This document shows positions 40,054-49,356 of a DNA stretch of 64,000 nt, in pieces. The translations under genes were made by a program, and so were the position numbers. Where the stretch lies: positions 248,001 to 312,000 of the forward strand of contig NZ_FNEB01000001.1 of the NCBI RefSeq assembly GCF_900100005.1. The letters are read 5' to 3'. Under the pieces are notes generated by a model that did no database searches, had not been told where the DNA came from, and saw only the letters and a program-made list of their open reading frames with translations. How positions within the stretch are numbered: position 1 is the stretch's first letter; the number at the start of each line of letters is the position of its first letter. This DNA is from Lutimaribacter saemankumensis. GTDB taxonomy: Bacteria > Pseudomonadota > Alphaproteobacteria > Rhodobacterales > Rhodobacteraceae.

Positions 40054-40104
40054 CCGGGCCGTCCCGGACATGGAACCCTGAAAAAGGGACGAGGACGTTG
40101 CCTC
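40054..40104 (-). promoter_or_regulatory. Guanidine-II-like riboswitch candidate upstream of gdx
   Basis: On the minus strand one hairpin reads CCGGG-ACGG-CCCGG (40054-40067), matching the ACGR tetraloop of guanidine-II (mini-ykkC) hairpins and lying just before the ribosome-binding site. A second hairpin 23 bases further upstream is GAGG-CAACGT-CCTC (40091-40104); its loop has ACGT, not ACGR, so the pair is imperfect. Known guanidine-II riboswitches control SugE genes. Confidence 0.45.
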
Positions 40105-40214
40105 GATCGCGATGCGACATAGGCGTCGGCAGGCAGCGAACAAGGCACAGAAAAGGTTTGGCGGTAAATCGTTGCTCAATGGCGACAGATCCCACCCTGC
40201 CGGGCAACGAAAAC

Positions 40215-40252
40215 AAAAAAGCCCTCAAGTCTTTGCGACTTAAGGGCTTTTT
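40215..40252 (-). terminator. Terminator of tRNA-Asn
   Basis: AAGCCCTTAAGTC and GACTTGAGGGCTT pair around a GCAAA loop and are followed on the minus strand by further T residues. It lies immediately downstream of the tRNA-Asn CCA end. Confidence 0.85.
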
Positions 40253-40253
40253 A

Positions 40254-40328
40254 TGGCTCCGGCGGTAGGGATCGAACCTACGACCAATTGATTAACAGTC
40301 AACTGCTCTACCGCTGAGCTACGCCGGA
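40254..40328 (-). tRNA. tRNA-Asn (anticodon GTT)
   Basis: A 75-base cloverleaf reads on the minus strand from TCCGGCG to CGCCGGA-GCCA, with an encoded CCA. The anticodon stem-loop is TTGA-CTGTTAA-TCAA with anticodon GTT. The T-loop is TTCGATC. A terminator follows directly. No phage or integrase gene adjoins it. Confidence 0.97.
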
Positions 40329-40405
40329 ACACTGTGGAGGGCGATGTAGCAAAAGCGATTCCGCTCGTCCAGAGGGTTTTGACATAAAAATTCGGCTTTC
40401 GGTCC

Positions 40406-41326
40406 TCAATCGCCTTCGATCATGGAAAACACGGCTTTTGCGGACAAGGCTCCTTGCGGCGCAACAAGGTTTTTACCCACCAGATCAACGAGATGCGCGA
40501 AAACATTGCGTTCCGCGGCCGGCAGAAGGGCCGCAGGCGTGTCGGTGTAGATCGCGCGCGTCAACATGCCGGCATCGGCGGGGCCATCCTCGAGCGCGGC
40601 CAGGATCGCCGCTTCGCGCCCGCGGCGGTGGCCGGTCAGCCAGTCGATCCGGCCAGCGGGATCGGTAACAGGGGCGCCGTGGCCGGCATGCAGGATGCGA
40701 AGCCCCTCGGCCCTCAGCCGGTCGCAGGACGCCATGAAATCGGTCAGGTCTCCGTCTGGGGGCGAGACAAGCGAACTGGCCCACCCCATCACCAGATCGC
40801 CGGAAAAACCGATATCGCCCCAGACAAAGGACAGGTGGTTGCCGAAATGCCCCGGCGTCCAGACCGCCCGTATTTCCCAACCATCGCCCTGCAGGATTTC
40901 GCCATCCGCAAGCGCGACGTCCGGGCGAAATGCGACATCGACCCCTTCGCCGCCACCGGCAAGCCCCTGATCGGCCAGCATCTCCATCACCGCGCTGCGC
41001 CCCGATCGTGCGTCGCCGAAGGCATAAACAGGTGCGCCCGTGACCCTGGAAAGGGCGCGCGCAAGGGGCGAATGATCGAGGTGGGCATGCGTCACGAGGA
41101 TATGGCTGACATGCTGACCAGGTCCGACCGCATCGAGGATCGCCTGCAGATGCGCGGGATCGTCGGGGCCGGGGTCGATCACGGCCAGCCCGGTATCCCC
41201 GACAAGATACGTGTTCGTGCCCCGCCATGTCATCGGTGACGGGTTCGGCGCCACGATCCGCCGCAAACCGGGCGAAAGCGTTTCGGCTGTTCCGGTCGGC
41301 GGGTCGAAGTCTTCTGGCAGGTCCAT
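40406..41326 (-). CDS. Metallo-beta-lactamase fold hydrolase (LACTB2-like)
   Basis: This 306-residue protein has the metal-binding motif LVTHAHLDHSPLA (HxHxDH) and other ligand positions in TPGHFGNHLSFVWGD, SGDLVMGW and ILHAGHGAPV. A C-terminal winged-helix-like tail (about 235-306) is typical of LACTB2-like proteins, some of which act as endoribonucleases. No signal peptide. It lies divergent from the histidine kinase gene by 40 bases. Substrate is unknown. Confidence 0.85.
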   Translation of the reverse strand: MDLPEDFDPPTGTAETLSPGLRRIVAPNPSPMTWRGTNTYLVGDTGLAVIDPGPDDPAHLQAILDAVGPGQHVSHILVTHAHLDHSPLARALSRVTGAPVYAFGDARSGRSAVMEMLADQGLAGGGEGVDVAFRPDVALADGEILQGDGWEIRAVWTPGHFGNHLSFVWGDIGFSGDLVMGWASSLVSPPDGDLTDFMASCDRLRAEGLRILHAGHGAPVTDPAGRIDWLTGHRRGREAAILAALEDGPADAGMLTRAIYTDTPAALLPAAERNVFAHLVDLVGKNLVAPQGALSAKAVFSMIEGD

Positions 41327-41366
41327 GGCGCTTTCTCTTTCTGTCGGGCAGGGCTAGGTTTAGCGC

Positions 41367-42659
41367 ATGTCGTTCAAATGGCTCAAACCATATATGCCTC
41401 GGGGGCTTTACGGGCGCGCCGCGCTGATCCTGGTTCTGCCGGTCGTCGTGGTGCAGCTTGTCGTATCGGTTGTTTTCATCCAGCGCCATTTCGAAGACGT
41501 GTCGGAACAGATGGCAAAGGAAATCGCGCGCCAGATCAACCTGTTGCTGGCAGAACCCGACTCGCAGGCAAGGGCGGCGCTGGCCACGGCGCTGAATTTC
41601 AACCTCGCCCCGGCGCGGCCCGACAGTGTGGATGACAGCCGCGTATGGTACGACCTGACCGCGGGGAACGTGATGCGCGCCCTGCATCGCGAGTTGCCGG
41701 CGCTCGACGCGGTCGAGCTTCCGAACACACGGCGCGCCATCCTTACGTTGCGCCCGGCTGGGCAGGCCGCCTTTGCGGTCGAGCTGGATCGCTGGCGGCT
41801 GTCGGTGCGCAACCCGCACCAGTTGTTCGTGAACATGATCTTTTTCGGGGTGCTGATGACGGTGATCGCCTTCATCTACATGCGCAACCAGCTGCGCCCG
41901 ATCAAACGGCTGGCCCGCGCGGCCGAGGCGTTCGGGCGCGGACGTCATGTCGAGTATCACCCCTACGGCGCGCTCGAGGTGCGGGCCGCGGGAAGCGCCT
42001 TTCTCGATATGCGCGCGCGAATCGAGCGCCAGATCGAACAGCGCACGCTGCTTTTGTCGGGGGTCAGCCACGATTTGCGCACGCCGCTGACCCGGCTGAA
42101 GCTGGGGCTGTCGTTTCTCGACGATGACGAGCGGGAACCGCTGGAACGCGATGTCGAGGAAATGCGCCGGATGATCGACGAATTCCTGTCCTTCGCCAAG
42201 GGCACCGCCGAGGGCGACGCCGAAGCCACCGATCCCATCGACCTGGTTCGCGGGCTGGTCGAGGACCATCAGCGCGAAGGCCAAACCGTCACCCTGCATG
42301 ACATGGACGGGCAGGGGATGGTGCCGCTGCGCGCGGTGGCCATTCGCCGTGCGGTGGACAACCTGATCAACAATGCCGTGCGCTACGGCACACGTGCCGA
42401 GGTTTCGGTCACGCTTTCGGACCGGTCGCTGCGCATCCGGGTCGAGGATGACGGCCCCGGCATCCCGCCCGAACAGCGCGGCGATGCGATGCGGCCCTTT
42501 ACCCGCCTCGATACCGCGCGCAACCAGAACCGCGGCTCGGGCGTCGGCCTGGGGCTGGCGATTGCCGCGGATATCGCGCGCGCGCATGGCGGCGTTCTGC
42601 GGCTTGGCGAAAGCGACAGGCTCGGGGGGCTGTGCGCGGATATCGTGATCGCGCGCTGA
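41367..42659 (+). CDS. EnvZ-like sensor histidine kinase
   Basis: This is a 430-residue inner-membrane kinase. Two membrane segments (about 17-38 and 153-172) flank a periplasmic domain. A HAMP linker follows (about 173-225). The phosphoacceptor His235 lies in GVSHDLRTPLTRLKLGLSFL. The ATP-binding lid contains VDNLINNAVRYGTRA, VEDDGPGIPPEQ and GSGVGLGLAIAADIARAHGG. The layout matches EnvZ. No response regulator gene is adjacent, so the partner must lie elsewhere. Confidence 0.88.
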   Translation: MSFKWLKPYMPRGLYGRAALILVLPVVVVQLVVSVVFIQRHFEDVSEQMAKEIARQINLLLAEPDSQARAALATALNFNLAPARPDSVDDSRVWYDLTAGNVMRALHRELPALDAVELPNTRRAILTLRPAGQAAFAVELDRWRLSVRNPHQLFVNMIFFGVLMTVIAFIYMRNQLRPIKRLARAAEAFGRGRHVEYHPYGALEVRAAGSAFLDMRARIERQIEQRTLLLSGVSHDLRTPLTRLKLGLSFLDDDEREPLERDVEEMRRMIDEFLSFAKGTAEGDAEATDPIDLVRGLVEDHQREGQTVTLHDMDGQGMVPLRAVAIRRAVDNLINNAVRYGTRAEVSVTLSDRSLRIRVEDDGPGIPPEQRGDAMRPFTRLDTARNQNRGSGVGLGLAIAADIARAHGGVLRLGESDRLGGLCADIVIAR

Positions 42660-42681
42660 TCGCACGGGCGGATCGGGAAAG

Positions 42682-42757
42682 TGGTAGGCCCGGAGGGACT
42701 CGAACCCCCAACCAAGGCGTTATGAGCGCCCTGCTCTAACCATTGAGCTACAGGCCC
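42682..42757 (-). tRNA. tRNA-Ile2 (anticodon CAT, presumably lysidine-modified)
   Basis: The 76-base tRNA reads on the minus strand from GGGCCTG to CGGGCCT-ACCA; the acceptor pairs include C4-G69 and C5-G68, the determinants read by TilS in E. coli tRNA-Ile2. The anticodon loop is CTCATAA with anticodon CAT, and the variable region resembles E. coli ileX. I therefore call it Ile2, not elongator Met. TilS modification is inferred. Confidence 0.8.
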
Positions 42758-42864
42758 GACCTGACCTGTTCGTAGCAGGAAGCGGGCAGGGGTCAAGGCT
42801 TTGCCGTTGCCTTGGCGCGCGCGATGGATTACCCCGCGCGGGAATGGCAACAGGGGGGCGTCCC

Positions 42865-43911
42865 ATGACCACCGGCAAGAATGGCATCACCTATGCGCAG
42901 GCGGGCGTCGACATCGACGCGGGCAACGAATTGGTCGAACGGATCAAACCCGCGGCAAAGCGCACCGCGCGCCCGGGCGTGATGGCCGGCCTTGGCGGGT
43001 TCGGCGCGCTCTTCGACCTCAAGGCGGCCGGATACAGAGACCCGGTTCTGGTGGCTGCGACCGACGGCGTGGGCACCAAGCTGCGCATCGCGATCGACAC
43101 CGGGCATTTCAGCACGATCGGCATCGATCTTGTGGCCATGTGCGTGAACGACCTGGTCTGCCAAGGTGCCGAGCCGCTGTTCTTCCTGGACTATTTCGCC
43201 ACCGGCAAGCTGGAGCTGGATGCGGCGACCGACATCATCAACGGCATTGCCAAAGGGTGTGAACTGTCCGGCTGCGCGCTGATCGGCGGCGAGACCGCCG
43301 AGATGCCAGGCATGTATTCCAAGGGCGATTTCGACCTTGCGGGCTTTGCCGTCGGCGCGATGGAACGTGGTGCCGACCTGCCTGCCGGCGTGTCCGAGGG
43401 CGATGTGCTCTTGGGGCTGGGGTCGAACGGGGTGCATTCCAACGGCTACAGCCTGGTGCGCAAGCTGGTCGAGGTTTCGGGCCTTGGCTGGGATGCGGAT
43501 TGCCCCTGGACCGACGGCAGCCTGGGCGCGGCCCTGCTGGCGCCAACGCGGCTATATGTAAAGCAGGCGCTGGCGGCTGTCCGGTCGGGCGGGGTTCATG
43601 CGCTGGCGCACATCACAGGTGGCGGGCTGACCGAAAACCTCCCCCGCGTCCTGCCCGAGGGTCTGGGCGCCGAAATCGATCTCGACGCCTGGGATTTGCC
43701 GGGCGTGTTCGGCTGGCTGCGCGAAACCGGCGGCATGGCCGAGGCGGAGATGCTGAAAACCTTCAACTGCGGCATCGGCATGGTTCTGGCCGTCGCGGCG
43801 GACCGCGCAGATGCTCTTGCCGCCGAGCTGACCGAGGCGGGCGAAACCGTCTGCAAGCTGGGCCGGGTCGCGGCCGGTGAAGGCGTGCGCTACACGGGCA
43901 CACTGAGGTGA
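42865..43911 (+). CDS. purM: Phosphoribosylformylglycinamidine cyclo-ligase (AIR synthetase) PurM
   Basis: PurM closes the imidazole ring to form AIR in de novo purine synthesis, using ATP. The 348-residue protein starts with [25 protein letters not shown]. It has [20 protein letters not shown], the metal and ATP-binding site, then [17 protein letters not shown], and the C-terminal [19 protein letters not shown]. The ATG at 42865 follows a G-rich ribosome-binding site. Its stop overlaps the purN GTG start, so the two are coupled. Confidence 0.97.
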   Translation: MTTGKNGITYAQAGVDIDAGNELVERIKPAAKRTARPGVMAGLGGFGALFDLKAAGYRDPVLVAATDGVGTKLRIAIDTGHFSTIGIDLVAMCVNDLVCQGAEPLFFLDYFATGKLELDAATDIINGIAKGCELSGCALIGGETAEMPGMYSKGDFDLAGFAVGAMERGADLPAGVSEGDVLLGLGSNGVHSNGYSLVRKLVEVSGLGWDADCPWTDGSLGAALLAPTRLYVKQALAAVRSGGVHALAHITGGGLTENLPRVLPEGLGAEIDLDAWDLPGVFGWLRETGGMAEAEMLKTFNCGIGMVLAVAADRADALAAELTEAGETVCKLGRVAAGEGVRYTGTLR

Positions 43912-44498
43912 CGAAGCGTGTCGCGATCCTGATTTCGGGCGGTGGCTCCAACATGGTGCGACTGGTGGAAAGCATGGTGGGCGACCACCCGGCTCGGCCC
44001 TGCCTGGTCCTGTCGAACGTGCCCGATGCGGGCGGCCTGCAAAAGGCGCGCGACATGGGTGTCCCAACGGCCGTGGTCGATCACCGCGCGTTCAAGGGCG
44101 ACAGGGAAGGCTTTGAAAAGGCGTTGATTTCCGAAATCGATGCTTACCAGCCGGATATCATAGCGCTTGCCGGCTTCATGCGCATTCTGACGCCGGTGTT
44201 CATAGATTATTACGCGGGCCGGATGCTGAACATCCACCCGTCGCTTTTGCCGAAATATCGCGGCCTGGACACCCATGCGCGCGCCATTGCGGCGGGTGAC
44301 GCTGAGGCCGGGTGCTCCGTGCACGAGGTCACTGCAGAACTGGATGGCGGCCCTATCCTCGGGCAGGCGCGGGTTGCGATCGACGCGGACGATACGCCCG
44401 ACACGCTGGCTGCGCGCGTGCTGGAACAGGAACATCGCCTCTACCCGGCGGTTCTGCGCCGCTTTGCATCGGACGACCGTCGCCGGCTGGACCTGTAG
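43908..44498 (+). CDS. purN: Phosphoribosylglycinamide formyltransferase PurN
   Basis: PurN transfers a formyl group from formyltetrahydrofolate to glycinamide ribonucleotide. The 196-residue protein begins from a GTG codon overlapping the purM stop. It has [17 protein letters not shown] for substrate phosphate binding and the catalytic set [22 protein letters not shown] (Asn, His) and [14 protein letters not shown] (Asp). The order purM-purN is typical of the pathway. Confidence 0.96.
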   Translation: MTKRVAILISGGGSNMVRLVESMVGDHPARPCLVLSNVPDAGGLQKARDMGVPTAVVDHRAFKGDREGFEKALISEIDAYQPDIIALAGFMRILTPVFIDYYAGRMLNIHPSLLPKYRGLDTHARAIAAGDAEAGCSVHEVTAELDGGPILGQARVAIDADDTPDTLAARVLEQEHRLYPAVLRRFASDDRRRLDL

Positions 44499-44592
44499 GC
44501 GCGGGTTTTCATTTGCGCCCGTCTATCCTATACCGCCGCATCACGACTGGCAGGGCGCGCCGAGGCGCGCAGCATGAATCGAGCTGAAAGCC

Positions 44593-45753
44593 ATGAAAAC
44601 GATCAAGACCACGCAAGAGCTTGCCGCCTTCTGCGAAGCGGCCCGCGCGCATGACTACGTCACCATCGACACCGAGTTCCTGCGCGAACGCACCTATTAC
44701 TCCAAGCTCTGCCTGATCCAGCTTGCCATGCCTGGCGAGGATGACGACACCGCCGTCCTGGTGGACCCGATCGATGGTGATCTGTCGCTCGATCCGCTGT
44801 ATGACCTGTTCCGCGACCCCACGGTCGTCAAGGTGTTCCACGCCGCGCGGCAGGATCTGGAAATCTTCTATGTCGACGCCAAGGTCTTTCCCGAACCCTT
44901 GTTCGACACCCAGGTCGCGGCGATGGTCTGCGGTTTCGGCGAACAGGTGGGTTATGAAACGCTGGTACGAAAGATCGCCCGCGAAAACCTGGACAAATCC
45001 AGCCGCTTCACCGACTGGTCGCGCCGCCCGCTGAGCGATGCGCAGAAAACCTATGCGCTGGCCGATGTGACGCATCTGCGCAAGATCTACGAGTTTCTCG
45101 CCGCCGAGTTGAAAAAGAAGGGCCGGGAACAGTGGGTCGCGGAAGAACTGAAGCTGCTGACCAATCCCGAAACCTACGAATCGCGCCCGTCCGAGGCATG
45201 GCAGCGGGTGAAAACCCGCACGAACTCGGGCAAGTTTCTTGCCATCGTGCGTGAACTTGCCCGCTTTCGCGAGGCCTATGCCCAGTCGCGCAACATTCCC
45301 CGCAGCCGGGTGTTCAAGGATGACGCGCTGGTCGAGCTTGCCTCGACCAAGCCGCGTTCGATGAACGACCTCGGCAAGTCGCGGCTGTTGCTGCGCGAAG
45401 CCCGCAAAGGCGAAATCGCCGACGGAATACTGGCCGCGATCGAGGTGGGCGTCAGTTGCCCGCCCGAGGATTTGCCCCGACTGCCCAAGACCCGCGAAAA
45501 ACTGCAGGTGAACCCGGCATTGGCCGACCTGCTCCGCGTGCTTCTGAAGGCCAAGACAGAAAGCAGCGGCGTGGCGCCCAAGCTGATCGCCTCGGCGGCG
45601 GATCTGGATGCGCTTGCCGCGGGGCAGCGCGACGTGCAGGCCCTGCACGGGTGGCGCCGCGAAGTGTTCGGCGCCGATGCGGAACGGCTGTGCGATGGCA
45701 AGATCGCCCTGGCCGCGAAGGGCCAGAACATCAGGATCGTCGAACTGGACTGA
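44593..45753 (+). CDS. rnd: Ribonuclease D
   Basis: RNase D is a 3'-5' exoribonuclease that trims tRNA 3' ends. The 386-residue protein has the DEDDy exonuclease domain. Evidence is DYVTIDTEFLRERTYY (Asp-Glu), KVFHAARQDLEIF (Asp), and the Tyr-type site DAQKTYALADVTHL. An HRDC domain follows (about 215-290, REQWVAEELK... RNIPRSRVFKDDAL). The C-terminus has another helical region. It is not operonic with its neighbours and converges with the lipoprotein gene. Confidence 0.94.
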   Translation: MKTIKTTQELAAFCEAARAHDYVTIDTEFLRERTYYSKLCLIQLAMPGEDDDTAVLVDPIDGDLSLDPLYDLFRDPTVVKVFHAARQDLEIFYVDAKVFPEPLFDTQVAAMVCGFGEQVGYETLVRKIARENLDKSSRFTDWSRRPLSDAQKTYALADVTHLRKIYEFLAAELKKKGREQWVAEELKLLTNPETYESRPSEAWQRVKTRTNSGKFLAIVRELARFREAYAQSRNIPRSRVFKDDALVELASTKPRSMNDLGKSRLLLREARKGEIADGILAAIEVGVSCPPEDLPRLPKTREKLQVNPALADLLRVLLKAKTESSGVAPKLIASAADLDALAAGQRDVQALHGWRREVFGADAERLCDGKIALAAKGQNIRIVELD

Positions 45754-45762
45754 ACGCGCGCC

Positions 45763-46275
45763 TTAGCGGCGGCTTTCGCGGGCGTTGCGCGCGGCGCTGA
45801 CGCGAATCCGGCGGATGCCCTCAAGCTCCTGGTCGCTCAGATGCGTGGCAACCACCACCGGGCGGGGCAGGCGCACCGTGTTGGACGTCACCTGCGGAAA
45901 TTCACCCTGCAATTCGAAATGCAACTCACCCTGGCGGTCGGTGGGTTTGGGAACCAGGCGGATGTCGTAGGCGTCCGCCCGCTGCGCGATGCCTTCGACG
46001 CGGATGATCGCGCCATCCGCCACCCGTTCGATGCGCAGCTCGGTCACCTGATCCAGCGGCCGGCCGAGATAGATGTTCTCGTCCCGCCGGAACAGGCTCG
46101 CACGGCGTTGCGGAATCAGGGGATTGGCCTCTCCGGTTGCCGCGGGATCGACATCGGCCGGAACCTCGCGGCTGCCGCCGAACCAGTTGAACGGGTTGAT
46201 CCGCGATTCCCGGATCGCGCCACAGGCGCTGAGTGTCATCGAAACGACCAGAAGGGCCACGAGGGGTCTGCGCAT
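45763..46275 (-). CDS. Hypothetical lipoprotein
   Basis: I do not recognise the family. The 170-residue protein has a lipoprotein signal peptide with lipobox LSAC (lipidated Cys18). A short Pro/Gly-rich linker follows, then a mixed alpha/beta domain (ASLFRRDENIYLGRPLDQVTELRIERVADGAIIRVEGIA through LHFELQGEFPQVTSNTVRLPRPVVVATHL). The terminus is very Arg-rich (IRRIRVSAARNARESRR), which is unusual for a periplasmic domain. AAGGATAGGC precedes the ATG. Confidence 0.7.
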   Translation of the reverse strand: MRRPLVALLVVSMTLSACGAIRESRINPFNWFGGSREVPADVDPAATGEANPLIPQRRASLFRRDENIYLGRPLDQVTELRIERVADGAIIRVEGIAQRADAYDIRLVPKPTDRQGELHFELQGEFPQVTSNTVRLPRPVVVATHLSDQELEGIRRIRVSAARNARESRR

Positions 46276-46403
46276 GGGTTTGCCTATCCTTGCCTTGCCT
46301 GTCGGTTTAGAGCATCGGGCCTGCCTTGAAAAGACGCAACACCTCTGGACCTTTGGACAGACGCGCCTTACCTCGTGGCGTGACCGCGAAAGAAGGGGGC
46401 ATC

Positions 46404-46811
46404 ATGGCGACCGAGGCATTCGAAGAGATCGTCGGGGATTTCGAGTTTCTTGAGGACTGGGAAGACCGCTATCGCCACGTTATCGAACTGGGCAAGGCGA
46501 TGGATCCGCTGGATGACGCGCTCAAGGTGCCGGCGACCAAGGTGGATGGCTGCGCCAGCCAGGTCTGGCTGCACATCGCCCCCGCCGGTGACCGGTTTCA
46601 TTTCGACGGCGACAGCGACGCGATGATCGTGCGCGGCCTGATCGCCGTGCTGCGCGCGCTTTACAACGATGTGCCGGTAAGGGACGTGCCGGGCATCGAC
46701 GCGCAGGCGGAACTTGCAAGGCTCGACCTGCAGGATCACCTGTCGTCGCAACGCTCGAACGGGTTGAAGGCGATGATCCAGCGGATTCGGGATACCGCGG
46801 CGGCCGCCTGA
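46404..46811 (+). CDS. sufE: Cysteine desulfurase activator SufE
   Basis: SufE accepts sulfur from SufS and passes it to SufBCD for Fe-S cluster assembly. The 135-residue protein has an Asp/Glu-rich N-terminus and KVDGCASQVWLHIAP, containing the persulfide-carrying Cys. It then has the GLIAVLRALYNDVPVRDV segment and LSSQRSNGLKAMIQRIR, the family end. AAGGGGGC precedes the ATG. It lies 16 bases before the convergent RHH gene, away from any visible suf operon. Confidence 0.93.
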   Translation: MATEAFEEIVGDFEFLEDWEDRYRHVIELGKAMDPLDDALKVPATKVDGCASQVWLHIAPAGDRFHFDGDSDAMIVRGLIAVLRALYNDVPVRDVPGIDAQAELARLDLQDHLSSQRSNGLKAMIQRIRDTAAAA

Positions 46812-46826
46812 AACCTCGCCTGACGC

Positions 46827-47054
46827 TCAGCCGCCCGCGCCGGCACGGTAGTGGCGCAGAACGAACACCCGTATCGCAGACCCCAGTCCGGTTTCCGGGT
46901 CGCGGTCAGCGTCGATTTCAGCGGCCAGCACGTTGATCGGCTTGCCCGTTTCCTTTGCGATGGTGCGAAATGCCTGCCAGAACTCGTCTTCCAGCGAAAC
47001 GCTGGTGCGATGACCCTGCAGGGTCAGCGACCGTTTGACGGGACGGCCGCTCAT
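46827..47054 (-). CDS. Ribbon-helix-helix domain protein
   Basis: This 75-residue protein has the RHH_4-type fold: KRSLTLQGHRTSVSLEDEFWQAFRTIAKETGKPINVLAAEIDADRD, in which the first strand is TSVSLED and two helices follow. It lacks features of a toxin partner. Its ATG overlaps the upstream DUF4169 stop by four bases, so both are translated together. Operator and target are unknown; the operon with fumC may be regulatory. Confidence 0.8.
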   Translation of the reverse strand: MSGRPVKRSLTLQGHRTSVSLEDEFWQAFRTIAKETGKPINVLAAEIDADRDPETGLGSAIRVFVLRHYRAGAGG

Positions 47055-47227
47055 TCGTCGCGCTTGTGGCCGTCATGCCGCGAACGCAGGCGGTCGGCCT
47101 CGGCCTTGTCGCGCGCTTTCGCGCCCTTGCTGCGCCCGAATTTCACTGCGTTTTCATCGGCTTGGCGCTTGTCACGCGACTTGGCGCGTGCCTTGCGGGC
47201 CTTATTGAGGTTCACGATTTCGCTCAT
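47051..47227 (-). CDS. DUF4169 family protein (58 residues)
   Basis: This gene is too short to be picked up by usual length filters. The product starts MSEIVNLNKARKARAKSRDK and is highly charged, with about one-third Lys/Arg and many Glu/Asp, predicted fully helical. That pattern matches my recollection of DUF4169, an alphaproteobacterial family of unknown function. Its stop overlaps the RHH start by four bases. No strong ribosome-binding site is seen. It lies downstream of fumC, after a strong hairpin. Confidence 0.75.
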   Translation of the reverse strand: MSEIVNLNKARKARAKSRDKRQADENAVKFGRSKGAKARDKAEADRLRSRHDGHKRDE

Positions 47228-47243
47228 GCATCACAAAGTGACG

Positions 47244-47276
47244 AAAAGCGCGCGTGCCGTCCAGTGGCACGCGCGC
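47244..47276 (-). terminator. Terminator of fumC
   Basis: GCGCGCGTGCC and GGCACGCGCGC form an 11-bp stem with a seven-base loop, followed by CTTTTCG on the minus strand. It separates fumC from the DUF4169-RHH pair, or attenuates into it. Confidence 0.7.
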
Positions 47277-47337
47277 TCATCGGGTCTTTTCACACCCTTT
47301 TCGCGATGAAAGCCCACAAGGGCTTGAAAAGCGGCCC

Positions 47338-48732
<1,395 letters not shown>

Positions 48733-48814
48733 GGAATGGCTCTCCTCAACGGTTCGGGTGTCTCATACCTGACCGTACGGAAAGATCAATGACGTCTACC
48801 GCGGGATACCGCGA

Positions 48815-49279
48815 TCAATGCTTGCGGAAACTGTCGAGGCTGACGACCTCGGCATCGTGATGCTCTTCTTCGGCCTCGGTGAAATCGGCATCGTCCGAAG
48901 GGTCGGGATCGTCGTCTTCGTCGTCGCTGTGGGAATCGAAGCGCAGGCCGAATTCGACGGACGGGTCCACGAAGGTCTGGATCGCGTCATAAGGGATATA
49001 AAGCGGCTCGGGGCTGTCGCCGAAATTCAGCGTCACGGCAAAGCCGTCCTCGCCCACTTCCAGCCCGTCGAACCAGTGTTGCATCACAACCGTCATTTCC
49101 TGCGGATAGCGGTCGCGCAACCAATCGGCCAGTTGCGCATCCGGGTGCGTGGTGTCGAACGTGATGAAGAAATGATGCGCCCCCGGCAATCCGTTGTCCT
49201 GAACACCCTGCAAGACCTCCTGGATGAGGCCACGCATCGCGCGATGCATCAGCTTGCCATAGTCGATGGGTGTGGACAT
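48815..49279 (-). CDS. sspB: ClpXP adaptor SspB (alpha type)
   Basis: SspB delivers ssrA-tagged proteins to ClpXP. The 154-residue protein has a folded domain (about 1-115, IDYGKLMHRAMRGLIQEVLQ... EMTVVMQHWFDGLEVGEDGFAVTLNF) and an acidic, flexible linker. It ends in AEVVSLDSFRKH, the short ClpX-binding tail typical of alphaproteobacterial SspB. Both functional parts are intact. GGAG precedes the ATG at 49279. Its context is unrelated genes (fumC, chrA). Confidence 0.93.
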   Translation of the reverse strand: MSTPIDYGKLMHRAMRGLIQEVLQGVQDNGLPGAHHFFITFDTTHPDAQLADWLRDRYPQEMTVVMQHWFDGLEVGEDGFAVTLNFGDSPEPLYIPYDAIQTFVDPSVEFGLRFDSHSDDEDDDPDPSDDADFTEAEEEHHDAEVVSLDSFRKH

Positions 49280-49356
49280 GGGGACTCCGTAAGTTCCTGT
49301 CGCGATCATAGGGGATTCGGAACGAAACAAAAGGGGGTGTGCGCAATCGGCGTGCG

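Noticed and set aside
40254-42757. Integration (att) sites at tRNA-Asn or tRNA-Ile2
   Set aside because: No integrase, phage gene or duplicated tRNA 3' end nearby.
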